Notes under the pieces: model-generated
Database searches by the model: none
The model's input: the letters and a program-made list of their open reading frames with translations, nothing else
What the model was told of the DNA's origin: nothing
In this document: positions 13,145-24,443 of the stretch, piece by piece
Layout of the letters: every line of letters begins with the position of its first letter
Numbering within the stretch: position 1 is the stretch's first letter
Program-made: the position numbers and the translations under genes
Assembly (NCBI GenBank): GCA_003508835.1
Contig: PUFA01000287.1
Span: 372,001-436,000 of the forward strand
Source of the DNA: Eonycteris spelaea
Taxonomy: Eukaryota > Chordata > Mammalia > Chiroptera > Pteropodidae
Reading direction: 5' to 3'
DNA: 64,000 nucleotides

Positions 13145-13741
13145 TCCTGTGTAAACCTCTCATTCTACATGAGAGTTGATTGGGGTTGCTCACTTATTGT
13201 GATCCCGTCATAGGCTGATACCTCACAGTGATAATGAATTCGTGTTTAGAGACTATGCTGTAGTATGATAGACATAATATTTATACCAAGTCATAGTCAG
13301 AAAGTTTAAGAAGGAATTTGTATAATGTAATAATTCATACTATTTCATCTCCTTGTAGAATTTGTTCTGGGCACTAGTAACCCCTAGTTATCACACTAAA
13401 AAGTTTACCACAATCTGGGGCTTGTTTATCACAAGTTTGATGGTAATTGCTTATTTTGGCTAATCTAAAGCAGTATAAAAAAATCAGAAGGCATTAGGAT
13501 TACACCAGAATCCATCATTTAGGCTTTATTGTATTTTAACTTCTCCAAGAGCTAGTTGCTTTAGCAATAAAATGGAGTTAATTGTAATGTGATTTACTGG
13601 ATTATGAGAATCAATTAAAGTCAGGTGATTGAAAGTTCTTTGAGGTTCAAAAATGTGGTGAACAAATTAGGTTGATGATGCTCTTGCCTGAACTCAATTT
13701 ACAGATGCCACAGAAGAGACATTGAAGGATGCCTGAATACA

Positions 13742-13788
13742 TCTGTTTGTCCATCTGTCCGTCAGTTCATCTGTCCATCCGTCTCTCT

Positions 13789-13864
<76 letters not shown>
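13742..13864. repeat. Compound microsatellite: CTGTCCAT-like, (CT)n, (CA)n
   Basis: Degenerate CTGTCCAT-type repeats (13,742-13,781) pass into (CT)n (13,782-13,834, one CC interruption) and then (CA)n (to 13,864). The Cys-Val and Arg-Glu runs in frames here are artefacts. Confidence 0.95.
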
Positions 13865-13868
<4 letters not shown>

Positions 13869-14396
13869 TCACTCACACTGATAGATCCTTGGAGAAGAAA
13901 ACATATTTATTTTCAGGTGAGGGCTTGGTGACCTAATGGTAGCCTAGGACATTAAAGAAAGGACATAGACTGAAGAATAGATTGCTGGGTGTCTGTCATT
14001 AAAAGAAATGTTACCTATGATACCCTATAAGCATAAGAATGAATATTAGGCAGTAGTCAGAAATAACAAACTAAGTCTACATATAGCAACATGGATTGAA
14101 TTTTTTAAAATAGCATGAGTAAAAATATATATATAGCAAAATATTATTGACGTATTCATAATGTATACTCACAAAAAATATTGCATATTGCACACACATA
14201 TTTACAATCAATTGAGTTTCTATGGGAATAAGAGGAATGCCATGTGGGTGAGTAAAAAAAGAAAAAAGAACTAGAAGAACCCTAAACTTCCCTACTGTAA
14301 TATTTCATGAGCAAAGGAATATTGCTATATTTAATCCACCAATTTGATGAAGAAAAGAAAGGAGGTGCAGGAAAATGGAGAGAAGAAAAATATAGG

Positions 14397-15715
14397 ACTT
14401 GAGTGTAGTGTCACATGCAAATGTGATACAAAGCATTACAAAGTAGAAGCCTCATAATCTTTGTTCTCTGCAGCCCTTTCCACAATTGAACAAGAAAAAT
14501 GTTTTGGAAAGCATATGGAAATAGAAACCATCGCACAATGATATTTCTGATGAGACACTGACACACAGGTGGAGCCTTAATGCTGGGATCCAAATATGCT
14601 GAGTCAGAAAGTTAGATCAGTCTCAAGAATAATGCTCGAGGCAGTGGCTTTCCATCAAGACAAGTTTATTCTTTACACTTCTGTTGGGTCACGTATCTCC
14701 AAAGGTGTCCTTTACACCGGGGAATTAATAGATAATTTGCGTAGCCAGAAGTATTGTTCTAACAGAGGACTTGATATCTGCTATGTGTGAAGCAACCTTG
14801 GACACTTCCAACATTTTCAAAGTGTGACAGCGATTAGGGGAAAACTGCCTGTCTGCATGGTGGCAATTTGTACTAAGTGGGTTCTGGCTGCCATGGTTTG
14901 AAAGGAAGCATCCATCCTAAAGAGACCTCAAATCATTGTTATCAACAAAGTGGTATGGTGTTTCAATACTGTGGTTGTATTGTGCCATAAAGAAAGAGAG
15001 AGAAAAACTATAAAATTTAGAGAGAGTTTATAGCACATGCAAAGAAAACATTTTGTTGTAATTGCCTGCTTAAACAGAAGTCCATTCGACGATTCAGTGC
15101 TAGATTTGGTGTATGCTGTGAAGTCTAAATTGGCACTGTAACACTGAAGAGGAAGGGATTACAGTTCTTACCTGTCATGCATGTAATACATTTTTGATTT
15201 GGGCAAGTTTTTTACCCCAGTGTTCTTGACTGCAGTGACGTTCTAAGTCAGTCCGATACGAATGTAACCGTGTTGATGATGCAACCAGTTTTCTGTGCCA
15301 AAGAGCTGGTGGAAATCACTGTATAGAGATCCATGATCTCGAACTTACTCTCTTTATTGACTGCATAAGCTGATACTAACACATTGGCATATTAGGTAGA
15401 TTTTAGTAGCGGCCATTTAACAGATGTCCTATACATTGTTTCTTTGACGAGCTGAAACAAAAGCAAATGTGACTTGTGGGTAGAGTCACTGGCGAAAGTG
15501 ATGAGAAAACTTTCTGGTAAGAATATTCTTATAATCTGTGTCCTCAGCAACTCGTTCCTAATGAGCAAAAACAATGTTTTAGAATGCCTATGGAAATTAA
15601 AACAGTTTTCCAAAGATGTTTCTGATGAGACACTGACACACTGGTGGATCCAAACATGCTTAATCAGAAAGTTAGATCACTTTGAGGAAAATGCTTGTGG
15701 CAAATCTGTCCATGT
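14397..15715 (+). repeat. Tandem array of ~1.07-kb units, left block (unit 1 and start of unit 2)
   Basis: Unit 1 runs from GACTTGAGTG at 14,397 to 15,470. Unit 2 begins with GACTTGTGGG at 15,471 and is cut off at about 15,715. Landmark TGATGAGACACTGACAC recurs about 1,075 bases apart (near 14,548 and 15,622). Unit 1 is type A: it carries CTGCAGCCCTTTCCACAATT and GGCAGTGGCTTTCCATC. Unit 2 is type B. The unit is richer in CpG than its surroundings. I do not recognise the family. No long conserved frame spans the unit, and no tRNA-, 5S- or L1-derived part is evident. The strand given is only the reference orientation. Confidence 0.85.
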
Positions 15716-17966
15716 GTTTGAGACTAAATGTGTGTGATAGACAGATGTGGTTTTGTGATATCCAGCTGCGTGGAAATATGTGAATGCCCTCGTGTGTGTG
15801 GCTCCATGAATGTTTCTATGAGAGTTCTATGAAATTCACATTTGTTTAATGATGTGGAAGCATTTGTCCATCCACTTTGTGTGAGTATGGAAAAGAAATA
15901 CACCTGATCAGATCCCAACCACCACACACCCAAGCCTAGATTTATTAGATGGAGGTTCGTGTTCTGTCTCCACACAGCCATCAGTTTACCTGCAGCCTGT
16001 TCAGGCCACCATACAGGACAGGATCAGAATCTCCTATACTCAAAAGTGGCTTAGATGCTCAACATCGGAAACCAAGAGAGGTCCTGTACTTCCTTGGCCA
16101 TAGCTTGGTCCATGGCCCAGGTGGCTGAGAAGTAGACTGGCTGTGGTGTCTTCCAGAGGCTTTCTTCTATAGTGACTGGGGAAAGTTTCATTAACTTCAA
16201 GATTGCCTCGGCCTTCACCCTTCATTTTTACATCATGCATGGAATTTCTAGTCACTTTTTAAATGGGTGTGGAAGGTGACCTGCATTTCCACTGGTCGGG
16301 CAAATTACATGTGAATTCCAGAGATCTCAACAGGGGGCCCAGAGATCTTGCCACATGCAGCAGTCACCAACGGATACTCTGGCACCTTTGTTTCTCCCCC
16401 ACACCCAGTCTGAAAAGAGTTTACCTAATGATCCATTCAGCAGGGTTTTCCTTGCAGAAAGCCTTACATCCTGTTCTGTTCCTAAATGGATCCATTATTT
16501 CTGGGGAGCAATCACGAAAGACTTTAAGACAGAGGGAATCACCCTGACAGGGCAAGATTATGAGAAGTCGGCTTCTGCCCAGGTCTCCCAGACACCTTAT
16601 TTAGCTTGAAGCCAACAGAGCAAATTGCTCCCAAATACCTTTAGTTCTCCACAAAGCTGTACATTGTTCTCCAAGGCTGAACTATTCTAAACAGATTGAG
16701 AAAGTGGCCTGAGTGTCCCTCTGTCAGCTGCGTCCCATCCTTTTCTTTGCCCTAATACTCCCGCCCCTATTCCAGGAGGGATTACCCTGCACTTCTTCTG
16801 GCTATAGAGGATTTGACTTCCCAGGAAGAGCTAAACACACGCTTTTGGAATCCTTCTTGTTTTCAAAACACAGAATGAACTTGATGTACTTGGCCTCAGG
16901 AAATAGCAAGGCACGGGGACTCCCGCTCCATTTCAAATGACACTTAAGGTGAATCAAATTGTGCCCGCTCTGTAACAGGATGGAAAATGATCCCAGCTCA
17001 TCCAAAAGAGTCCCAGTGTGTCAAGCAATCTGTCATCAGGAGACTGCCAGACTAGTACTTGGAGCCTATAAACCAGCTCCAGTCTGTCCATTGAACTCAA
17101 TGAAATCTCGGGGGCTATCAGGCTTAACTCCCTTACCAACATGACAGGTGGGCTGCCATCTACTACAACATCTATCAACTGTGTGATCCTTGGCACCTGC
17201 TGCCTGTTGTATCACTTTCATCCCAGTGTTGAACCCTTTTTCACACATGTTGTTCTCCACCTACAGCGTTTCGTCAGTGATCCACCCTGTCATATGTCTA
17301 AGGCTCTGAATTGGCTTTGTCTGTTTGTTTGTCAATGTCTTGCTTTCCTTTTCAATTCTACTCGGGAACTAAATCATAATGGCTCTGACCCTGGCAGTCG
17401 GACAGAGTTCCCTTACATTTATGGCGAGGAGAACTGCTTGAAAGAGCCAGTCTCAAAATGAATAGGTGAATTTAGGAGCTCCGTAGCGGCCCAGGCCTGA
17501 ATTCCAGGTAGAAAGGAGCTCTGAAATCCCCAAAGCTGTAAGGTGACCACTCTTCTTTGGATTAAACAGCGGTGGCAGGACTGGCCAATTGCCCAAAGCG
17601 AACAGCTTATGGCATCTTGGCAAATAGAATGCAGAAGCGACCATGATTAGGGAGGCCAAGGAGTTCAAAGTGTGGCAGTGGAGGCAGGCCCTGCAGCAGG
17701 CCAGCAGCTATTGGGTGAACCATGGCACAGGACAGTGAAGGAGTCCTGAGCCTTGGTTCTCCTGGGGACTTCAGGAGATGGGGTTTGTTGAGGGTGGGCA
17801 GCCAATACCTCTAGTCTGCCTTTTGCTGAGGCTGTGAGGGCAGTTGCGCAATACACTGGTGGTGGGTCAGGGAGGTTTCTGCTATTGATCGAAGCCCTGC
17901 TTTACACGGCAGTCCTGACCTGCTGTTTTCAGTTCAGGACACACAAATGCCACACTGCAGTGTAAT
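15716..17966. other. Foreign DNA inserted in the tandem array, unidentified
   Basis: This 2.2-kb stretch interrupts the 1.07-kb array. It is visibly richer in G and C than its surroundings and shows no similarity to the array unit. Several short frames occur on both strands (for example 16,263-16,547 plus, 17,141-17,461 plus, 16,954-17,196 minus), none with a recognised domain and none long. Because an LTR in minus orientation lies directly to its right, it could be the internal part of a decayed retroviral insertion, but no gag, pol or env motif or primer-binding site was recognised and no matching second LTR was found at its left edge. A transposed genomic fragment is equally possible. Confidence 0.4.
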
Positions 17967-18594
17967 TGTTATCGGAGAGTGGGGTCCTCTCCCGGTACAT
18001 TGTCTAGGTTCTTGATGTCTTAAAGAATTGAGCAAGACACCAAAATACAGTGGAAAAGAAAAGTTTTATTAGAAAGGAAAGTATACATCCAGACATGGAA
18101 GCCAGCCTGAGCAAACAAGCATGGCTCAAAGTGCTTGATAACAAAGACTTCAGGGTTATTGTCCCTTTTTTGCTGTGGGTGGTTACTTTTCTTAGAGGAG
18201 TGGGCTCCCTTGATCAACAACTAAGATTGGCAGGATTCAATAATTCATCATTTTGCTTTCTGCACATGTTTGTTCCCAGAATTCAGTTCATTATAATGAT
18301 ATTAATGAACTTTCAGGCATATGCATCATATTATAATGATGGTAGACTCAGTTTAGCTGAAGGTTGTTGGGGGTCTTCATTGTGCAAGTGCGAGTGACTG
18401 GCTGAAAGTGGCACCTAAATCTTTGTTTATTGGTTTCCTTGTGTGAGTTCAAAAAATGCCTTGCTTAATTGTAGGTGGATTAGGGCAGATCCCTTCTAAG
18501 ATAGGATGACCTCAGTGTCTTTGCAGGCAGACCTGAAAGCCCCTAACTAACTTTCCTGCCTACCTCTTTTCTAAGAGCCATGAACGCCTTATCA
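17967..18594 (-). mobile_element. Endogenous retrovirus LTR
   Basis: Read on the minus strand, the block starts near 18,594 with TGATAAGGCG, contains AATAAA (TTTATT on the plus strand at 18,065-18,070), then a TTGGTGTCTTGCTCAATT stretch typical of an R/U5 region, and ends with CTCTCCGATAACA at 17,967. Length is about 630 bp. The TG...CA ends and signal order support an LTR. No clean target duplication and no primer-binding site next to U5 are visible. Family not recognised. Confidence 0.65.
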
Positions 18595-18599
18595 TTTGT

Positions 18600-20995
18600 A
18601 TGGGTGTTGAGGGACGGGAGGTGTCTTCTTCTGTATCTGCTTCTCACAGGGGTTTCATGGAGCTCTTGCCCTCTTCAATGATTGTATGCGCTGATTTTAA
18701 TCCATTGGGTGATTGGAGCATTTTCAGTGTCAACCCTTTAACAGGTGTCCTATACTGTGTTTCTTTGCCACCCGGAAGGAATGCCAATGTGACTTGTGTG
18801 CAATGTCACTGGGAAAGTAATGAGAAATGTTTCTTGTGAGAACACTCTTGTAATTGGTGTCCTCCACAACACATTCCAGAAATGAACAAAAACAATATTT
18901 TGGAATTCCTAAGGAAATTGAAACCCTTTCCTAAGATAATTCTGATGAGACACTGACACTTCGATGATGCCTTTAAGTGTGGATCCGAATATGCTTTACC
19001 AGGAACTTAGATCACTGTGATAAAAAAATGCTGGTGGCAGTGCCTTTGAATTGAATTGCTTCCATAATGCACACTTCTCTTTCGTCATGGTGCTCTCAAC
19101 ACATTCTATGGACAAAGTGATCATAGATAACCTGAATTGCCTGCATTATTGTTGTAAGAGGCTACTTGACAATTGCAGTATGTGAAGCAAATGGGAAAGC
19201 ATTCGCATCTAAAATTTTGGAAGCCATTAGTTAAAACTAGCAGGTTCCAAGGTTGTAATTTGTATGAAATGGGTACAAGCTGTCATGTTTTGGAAGACGC
19301 TGCATTTTCTGAACTAAGGCCCTTGTAGCAAAACGTGTGGCATGCTGTTTCAATACTGTGGTTCATTTGTTGCCATGAACAGGAACATAAATCTATACTC
19401 TTCTAAGAAAGACCGCAGCACTTCCAAAGGAAACATTTTCTTAATATTTGCATTTTTTAATCCAGAAGTCCATTCAACGATTCAGTGCTAAAATTGCTGT
19501 CTCCTGTGAAGTCCAAGGATGCACTCTGACAATGAAGAGGAAGAGATTACAAATCATACCTGTCATGCTTGTCATACATTTTTGATTTGCACAAGTGTGT
19601 TACCCTAGTGTTCTTGACTCTGATGGAGTTCTCAGTCTGATACGAATGTAGCTGTGTTGAAGATGCAGCCAGTTTTCAGTGCCGAAGGGCCGGTGGAAAT
19701 CACTATATAGAGATCCATGATCTTGAACTTTCCCTCTGCATCAAATGCATGAGATGATGCTGATACAATGGTAGCTTCCTAACAGTTTATAGTAGCGGCT
19801 CCCCAACACATGTCCTTTGTAGTTTTTTGGACAACAAGCAAAACAATGGGCTGATGGGACTTGAGTGTCGTGTCACGTGTGAATGTGATCTAAAGCTGTA
19901 CGAAGTAGAAGTCTCGTAATCTGTGTTCTCTGCAGCCCTTTCCACAATTGAACACGAAAAAAGTTTTGGAAAGCATATGGAAATAGAAACCATCACACAA
20001 TGATGTTTCTGATGAGACACTGACACACAGGTGGAGCCTTAAAGCTGGGATCCAAATATGTTGAATCAGGAAGTTAGATCAGTCTCACAAATATTACTTG
20101 AGGCAGTGGCTTTCCATCGAGTTTATTCTTTACACTTCTGTTCAATCACGTAGCTCCAAAGGTGTCCTTTATGCGGGGGAATTAATAGATAATTTGCATT
20201 GCCAGAAGTATGGTTCTAACAGAGGACTTGATATTTGCTGTATATGAGGCAATCTTGGACACTTCCAACATTTCCAAAGTGTGACAGCGATTAGGAGAAA
20301 TCTGGCCGTCTGTATGGTGGCAATTTGTACGAAGTGGGTTCTGGCTGCCATGGTTTGAAAGAAAGCGTCCATCCCTAAGAGATCTCATGCCTTTGTGATC
20401 AGAACTGTGGTATGGTGTTTCAGCTCTGTGGGTCTTTTGTTGCTGCTAAGAGGACAGAAAAAAAAGTATATAGTTTATAGAAAGTTCACAGCACATGCAA
20501 AGGAAACATTTTGTTATAACTGCCTACTTAATCAGAAGTCCATTCGACAGTTTGGTGCTAGATGTGGTGTATGCTGTGAGGTCTAAATTGGCACTCTAAC
20601 AATTAAGAGGAAGGGATTACGGTGCTTACCTGTCATGTGTGTAATGCACTTTTGATTTGGGCAAGTTCTTTAGCCCAGTGTTTTTGACTGCAGTGCAGTT
20701 CTAAGTCACTCTGATAGGAATGTAGCTGTATTGATGGTGCGACTGGTTTTCACCGCTGAAGAGCTGGTGGGAATCACTGTATAGAAATCCATGATCTCGA
20801 ACTTACCTTCCTCAATGACTGCATGAGGAGATTCTAACACATTGGCAAATTGGGGTATTTTCAGTAGTGGCCATTTGTGCTGTGTTTCTGTGCCAGCTGG
20901 AATAAATGCCAATGTGACTTGCATGCAGTGTCACTGGGAGAGTAATGAGAAATGTTTCTGGTGAGAATATTCTCGTAATCGGTGTCTTCCACCAT
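18600..20995 (+). repeat. Tandem array of ~1.07-kb units, right block (tail, units 3, 4 and start of 5)
   Basis: The tail of an interrupted unit occupies about 18,600-18,790; its CCCTCTTCAATGATTG and GCATTTTCAGTG align with the ends of other units. Unit 3 (type B) is 18,791-19,857, unit 4 (type A) 19,858-20,915, and unit 5 (type B) starts at 20,916 and stops near 20,995. Spacings between the GACTTG anchors are 1,067 and 1,058 bases. Unit 4 is much closer to unit 1 than to its neighbour unit 3, which indicates an A-B higher-order arrangement. No intact reading frame is shared between units. Confidence 0.85.
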
Positions 20996-22327
20996 TAGAA
21001 TAGAAACCACAGTAGGTATTCCTTAACTTTTTTAAGTCAGTGGCAACTCTCTATGACTCCTGGCAGCCAAAAACAAAAACAAAACACAAAACAAAAAACA
21101 AACAAGAAGTATCTTGTAACTACTTAGACAAAATACTAAAAAAGAGATTTTTAAATTTTAATTTACATTTATTTACAAACAAATGTGGGAAATTATTGTA
21201 TATTATCATGAAAATTTGAATAATATTCATATATATTTCTTTTTAATTTTAATATAATGCATTTTAAAGACTTGTTATTTTAACACCTCAATGTTATCAT
21301 TACCTAATTGTACAACCCTCACAGTAAAATTATTCACCAAGTACTTTGTCTTTTGTTCACCGGGCCTTCCCTTTTTCCTCTACAGTTGGGTTCTCTCTCT
21401 GTATCATCCCAGAGTTGATTCCCTGAATAGGCTAAGTAGGTACCTCTATGTATTTTTCTCTTCCCAAAGGTCTTAATTCTAGATCTCCAAATCTTCGTTC
21501 TCCTGCTTTACAGTTTAAAAAGTACTTTTACACACAGTCCATTTTATCTTCAACAAAAATAACAGTAGACATTTTCACCATTATTTTGGGGGCTATTGTA
21601 CAGCAGTTTCTTGAGTTCAAATACCATGACCATCAAGGCTGAAATAAAGGTATCACTTAGTGCCCTTTCAAGGTCTCATGTAACATAAATATGGAGTTGG
21701 CAATTTTGAGAGTGATGTTCAATTCTGTTGACTTTGAAAAGACACAATATTTATTCCATTTGGTCATTTACTTTAAAAATCCCTCGTACTTTGAAAATAA
21801 CTCTTAAAACATCTGTAAAGTGTTGAAAGGGCAGGTATTTTTAGCTGATTATTCAGCTAAGGAAATTGAAGCACAGGGATGTTAAGTGATTTTCTCCATG
21901 ATCTCACAGCTGACAACTGGATAATCAGGGATTTAACCCAGGCCATCTGACATCCTAGTAGCAGCCACTTAAAATACATAGCACTATTTCTCTCTTTGCC
22001 TCAAGTTTTTAAGTTTTAATCAGTTTATGCTGCCTTTTAATTTCATTAATATTTGAACCACCTTTTAAATTTTAATATTAATATAAGTTTCCATGAAAAA
22101 AATGATCTAATAAAGTTATAGAGAGGAAGGAAAGAAGAGAAGTAAAGAGAAAATAATCTTTACTAAGGGACAAACATGGTACCAATTTCCCAAGTTTACT
22201 TAAAATTTTTCCTAATTTTTCTTATCAGAATCTGATCTCAAACAGAAAGAGATAAGCTCATTTTTACCTTAAAAAATAAATAGCTGATAACAATAAAAGT
22301 TTTACTTCTGCTTCTCAGAGGTATACT
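20996..22327. other. Intergenic, AT-rich; one MIR relic
   Basis: Right flank of the array. An A/C-rich stretch lies at 21,068-21,110. Apart from the MIR listed separately nothing is recognised. Two overlapping plus-strand frames at 21,291-21,642 have no domain. Confidence 0.55.
21825..21970 (+). repeat. MIR-type SINE
   Basis: A clear MIR core: GAAATTGAAGCACAGGGATG, then GTTAAGTGATTTTCTCC, then CTCACAGCTGACAACTGG and GGATTTAACCCAGGCC in the correct order and spacing. Moderately diverged. Confidence 0.8.
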
Positions 22328-22655
22328 TTAACAGATGAAATTCTTTTTTTTTTCTATTTTTCAATTACAGTTAATATCTAAATTATTTTATATTAGTTTC
22401 TGGTGTACAGCACAGTGGTCAGACATCCACATAATTTACAAAGTGACCTCCCTCATCAGTCCAGTGCCCACTTGGCACTACACATAGTTATTACAATAAT
22501 ACTGACTATATTTCCTATGTTATACTTTATATCTCTGTGACTATTTTGTAACTACCAATTTATACTTCTTAAACTTTTCATCTTTTTCACCCAGCTCCCT
22601 AACCATCCGTCTCATCTGGCAACCATCGATATGTTCTATCTATGAACTTGTTTAA
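22328..22655 (-). mobile_element. L1/HAL1-type 3' UTR fragment
   Basis: Begins with a T-run and TTTTTCAATTACAGTTAATATC, similar to the starts of the HAL1-like elements at positions 1 and 34,735. It continues through the same 3' UTR up to a block ending near CTATGAACTTGTTTAAGAG. It is truncated, with only the 3' end retained. Confidence 0.65.
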
Positions 22656-23059
22656 GAGATGAATTCTTTAAAAAAATAAAAAGAAAAAGACTTTCACACA
22701 GTGGAATTCCATGCTATAGCAAATATTGGAGAATGTTTGAAAGATGAAGAAATTGAAGGGAAGGAAAGAATGTTTGTGCTGAAAACATACCCGACAGCCT
22801 TGTATTCATTTTTATGTTTTAGATTTGATGGCTGTGTCATTACCAGTCTATAGACTAACCCCAAAAACCATTCATCTCACCTTCATACCTTGCAAGTGTG
22901 TGAAGTTATAGAACACTGAATAAAAAAATAGTGATCCTAATACTCAAATTTAAAACTAATCTCGAAAACACAATCTTTTCTTGAATTATAAATGTTATCT
23001 AGTCGAGATTTTTGCAAGCTAAATTATTAGAAGCTGAAAGCATTTGAATAACTGAAGGG

Positions 23060-23220
23060 GAATGACAACAGTTATTCCCAAGCCTGGCTGCTTATTATTT
23101 TTTTCCAGAGTATAACATTTATTTTGGTGGGGGGGAGGGGGGAGGGGGTCTGGCTAGCTGTATTTTTAAAGATCTCAGGTCAGTTTAATGTGCAACTAGA
23201 GTTGACAAACACTAATCTAG
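23060..23220 (+). mobile_element. MER5-type hAT DNA transposon relic
   Basis: The end TTTAATGTGCAACTAGAGTT followed by GACAAACACT corresponds to the well-known MER5A/B terminal phrase about 'taatgtgcagccagggttgagaaccact'. The preceding TATTTTTAAAGATCTC block also fits. The central part holds a G-rich run. Non-autonomous and old. Confidence 0.6.
23127..23148 (+). other. G-run with G-quadruplex potential
   Basis: Consecutive G tracts of 7, 6 and 5 are separated by single A bases and preceded by GGT; the first tract can split, giving four tracts of three or more. It may reflect slippage in the GC-rich middle of a MER5-like element. Confidence 0.6.
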
Positions 23221-24254
23221 ACATCTCATACAATAGTACTTTAGAACCCAAATTAGCTGGATGACGGCCAAAATAATTTCTTCCCTGTGTTAAGTATAAA
23301 CCACTCACATTCATTAAGGTTTAGCATTGAATTTACAGATAAGTTACAAGTCAACATACAGGATTTTAGTTATTATAACTTTATCAAAAATAATTTTATC
23401 TATTAAATATTAAATTTGTTACTTTATCAATAAAATCTCATTTTACTTTGTCAATAAGATCTCAAAGAAGTTAAGTTAGTCCTGTCTGAATAAGTGGCAA
23501 AGATTCTTAAAGCTATGAAAGGAAAACAAATCACTTTTTTTGGTTTTACTAACACATTATTGAAGAAATATTACAATTTAACTAATAATTTGGAAGAAGT
23601 CAAGAACATCGAACACTGCTAAAACAAAATAGAAAAATAAGTGTATTGATATTTTTGAATTTATTAGATTTTCAAACCAGATGTTCATGACTATAATAAA
23701 TAAAATATAAATCTGATCACTAGCACAAAGTCAACAAAGCACTTAATTGAGAACGTAATGATTGGAAAATCTTAGATTTATAATTGGTAGAAATATATGT
23801 GTTAGGCTCTCCAAAAACTCAGTAGTGGCAAGAGAGACCTAATTCTGGTATAAAATTATACAGAAGATTGAAGTTTTGAGAGCCCTAGGAAAAAGTGCCA
23901 TGCTTTGTTAAAGTCTGTCAACCCTAAAGGTAAGTCTGAACAAAATCAGACAAGCATCCAAAATATTAGGACCTGTATTTTATAAAATTCAGAATAAAAA
24001 TCAATGTTGTTTGACTAAAGTAACAGAGTTCTAGAAAAGAATGTAGTTCAAGAAAGGAACTCTCAAATTTAATTTCAATGGTAAATTAGAGAATATTTCA
24101 ATAAAGCAAAAAGGAAAGAACTTAAGGCAATAAAATAATTTGCCTAGAGAGCTCTGAATTTAGAGGAGAGATGCATAACTAAGAAAGAAAATGTGTAAGA
24201 AGACCAGAGCCCAAAGTGGATAGTGGTTTATAAAAAACTATAAAAGTAGCCAAA

Positions 24255-24272
24255 AAGGCTTTATTATTATTA

Positions 24273-24311
<39 letters not shown>

Positions 24312-24443
24312 GCCTACTACACCTGGTCTTCCTAGGTGTTCTCCCATCCAAGTACCAACCAGGCCTGACCCTGCTTAACTTCCAAGATCAGAAAGGATCG
24401 GGCATGTTCAGGGTAGCATGGCCGTAGACAAGACTTTATTATT
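24255..24443 (-). mobile_element. 5S rRNA-derived retroposon (SINE3/MEG-like), with target duplications
   Basis: The reverse complement of 24,310-24,429 is a full-length 5S rRNA-like sequence: it starts GTCTACGGCCATGCTACCCT, keeps TTAAGCAGGGTCAGGCCTGG (box A region) and TACTTGGATGGGAGAACACC (box C region), and ends GTGTAGTAGGC. It differs from functional 5S at many positions, so it is not a working rRNA gene. A long (AAT)n tail follows its 3' end (24,260-24,311 on this strand's complement). Near-identical 14-bp direct repeats flank it, AAGGCTTTATTATT at 24,255 and AAGACTTTATTATT at 24,430, showing LINE-mediated insertion. 5S-derived SINEs called MEG are known from fruit bats; a one-off 5S pseudogene is the alternative. 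Confidence 0.85.

Larger units (their letters stand above)
6991..14396. other. Long intergenic stretch, mostly unique
   Basis: AT-rich DNA with no gene recognised on either strand. The frames present (for example 8,963-9,151 minus and 9,406-9,633 plus) are short, lack domains and have no splice or promoter context. Separately listed items inside it are MIR relics, microsatellites, a purine tract and a short palindrome. No L1 of notable length was seen, which contrasts with the L1-dense regions later in the window. Confidence 0.55.
22656..24250. other. Intergenic; one MER5-like relic, otherwise nothing recognised
   Basis: AT-rich sequence without a gene. The MER5-like fragment and its G-run are listed separately. 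Confidence 0.5.

Noticed and set aside
14543..14562. TGATGAGACACTGA motif resembling snoRNA C and D boxes close together
   Set aside because: The spacing is far too short for a box C/D snoRNA. It is only a useful landmark of the repeat unit.
15270..15382. Possible box C/D snoRNA in the 1.07-kb unit (TGATGAT near 15,273, CTGA at 15,370, flanked by GTGTT and AACAC)
   Set aside because: The C-like and D-like boxes and the short terminal stem are present in unit 1 only. In units 3 and 4 the C box or the D box and stem are changed, so there is no conserved snoRNA per unit.
15724..17461. Short frames in the insert as retroviral genes
   Set aside because: No recognisable gag, pol or env motif is visible, frames are short and on both strands, and no paired LTR is found.
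24310..24429. Functional 5S rRNA gene
   Set aside because: There are too many substitutions relative to 5S rRNA, plus a simple-sequence tail and flanking target duplications. It is a retroposed copy.
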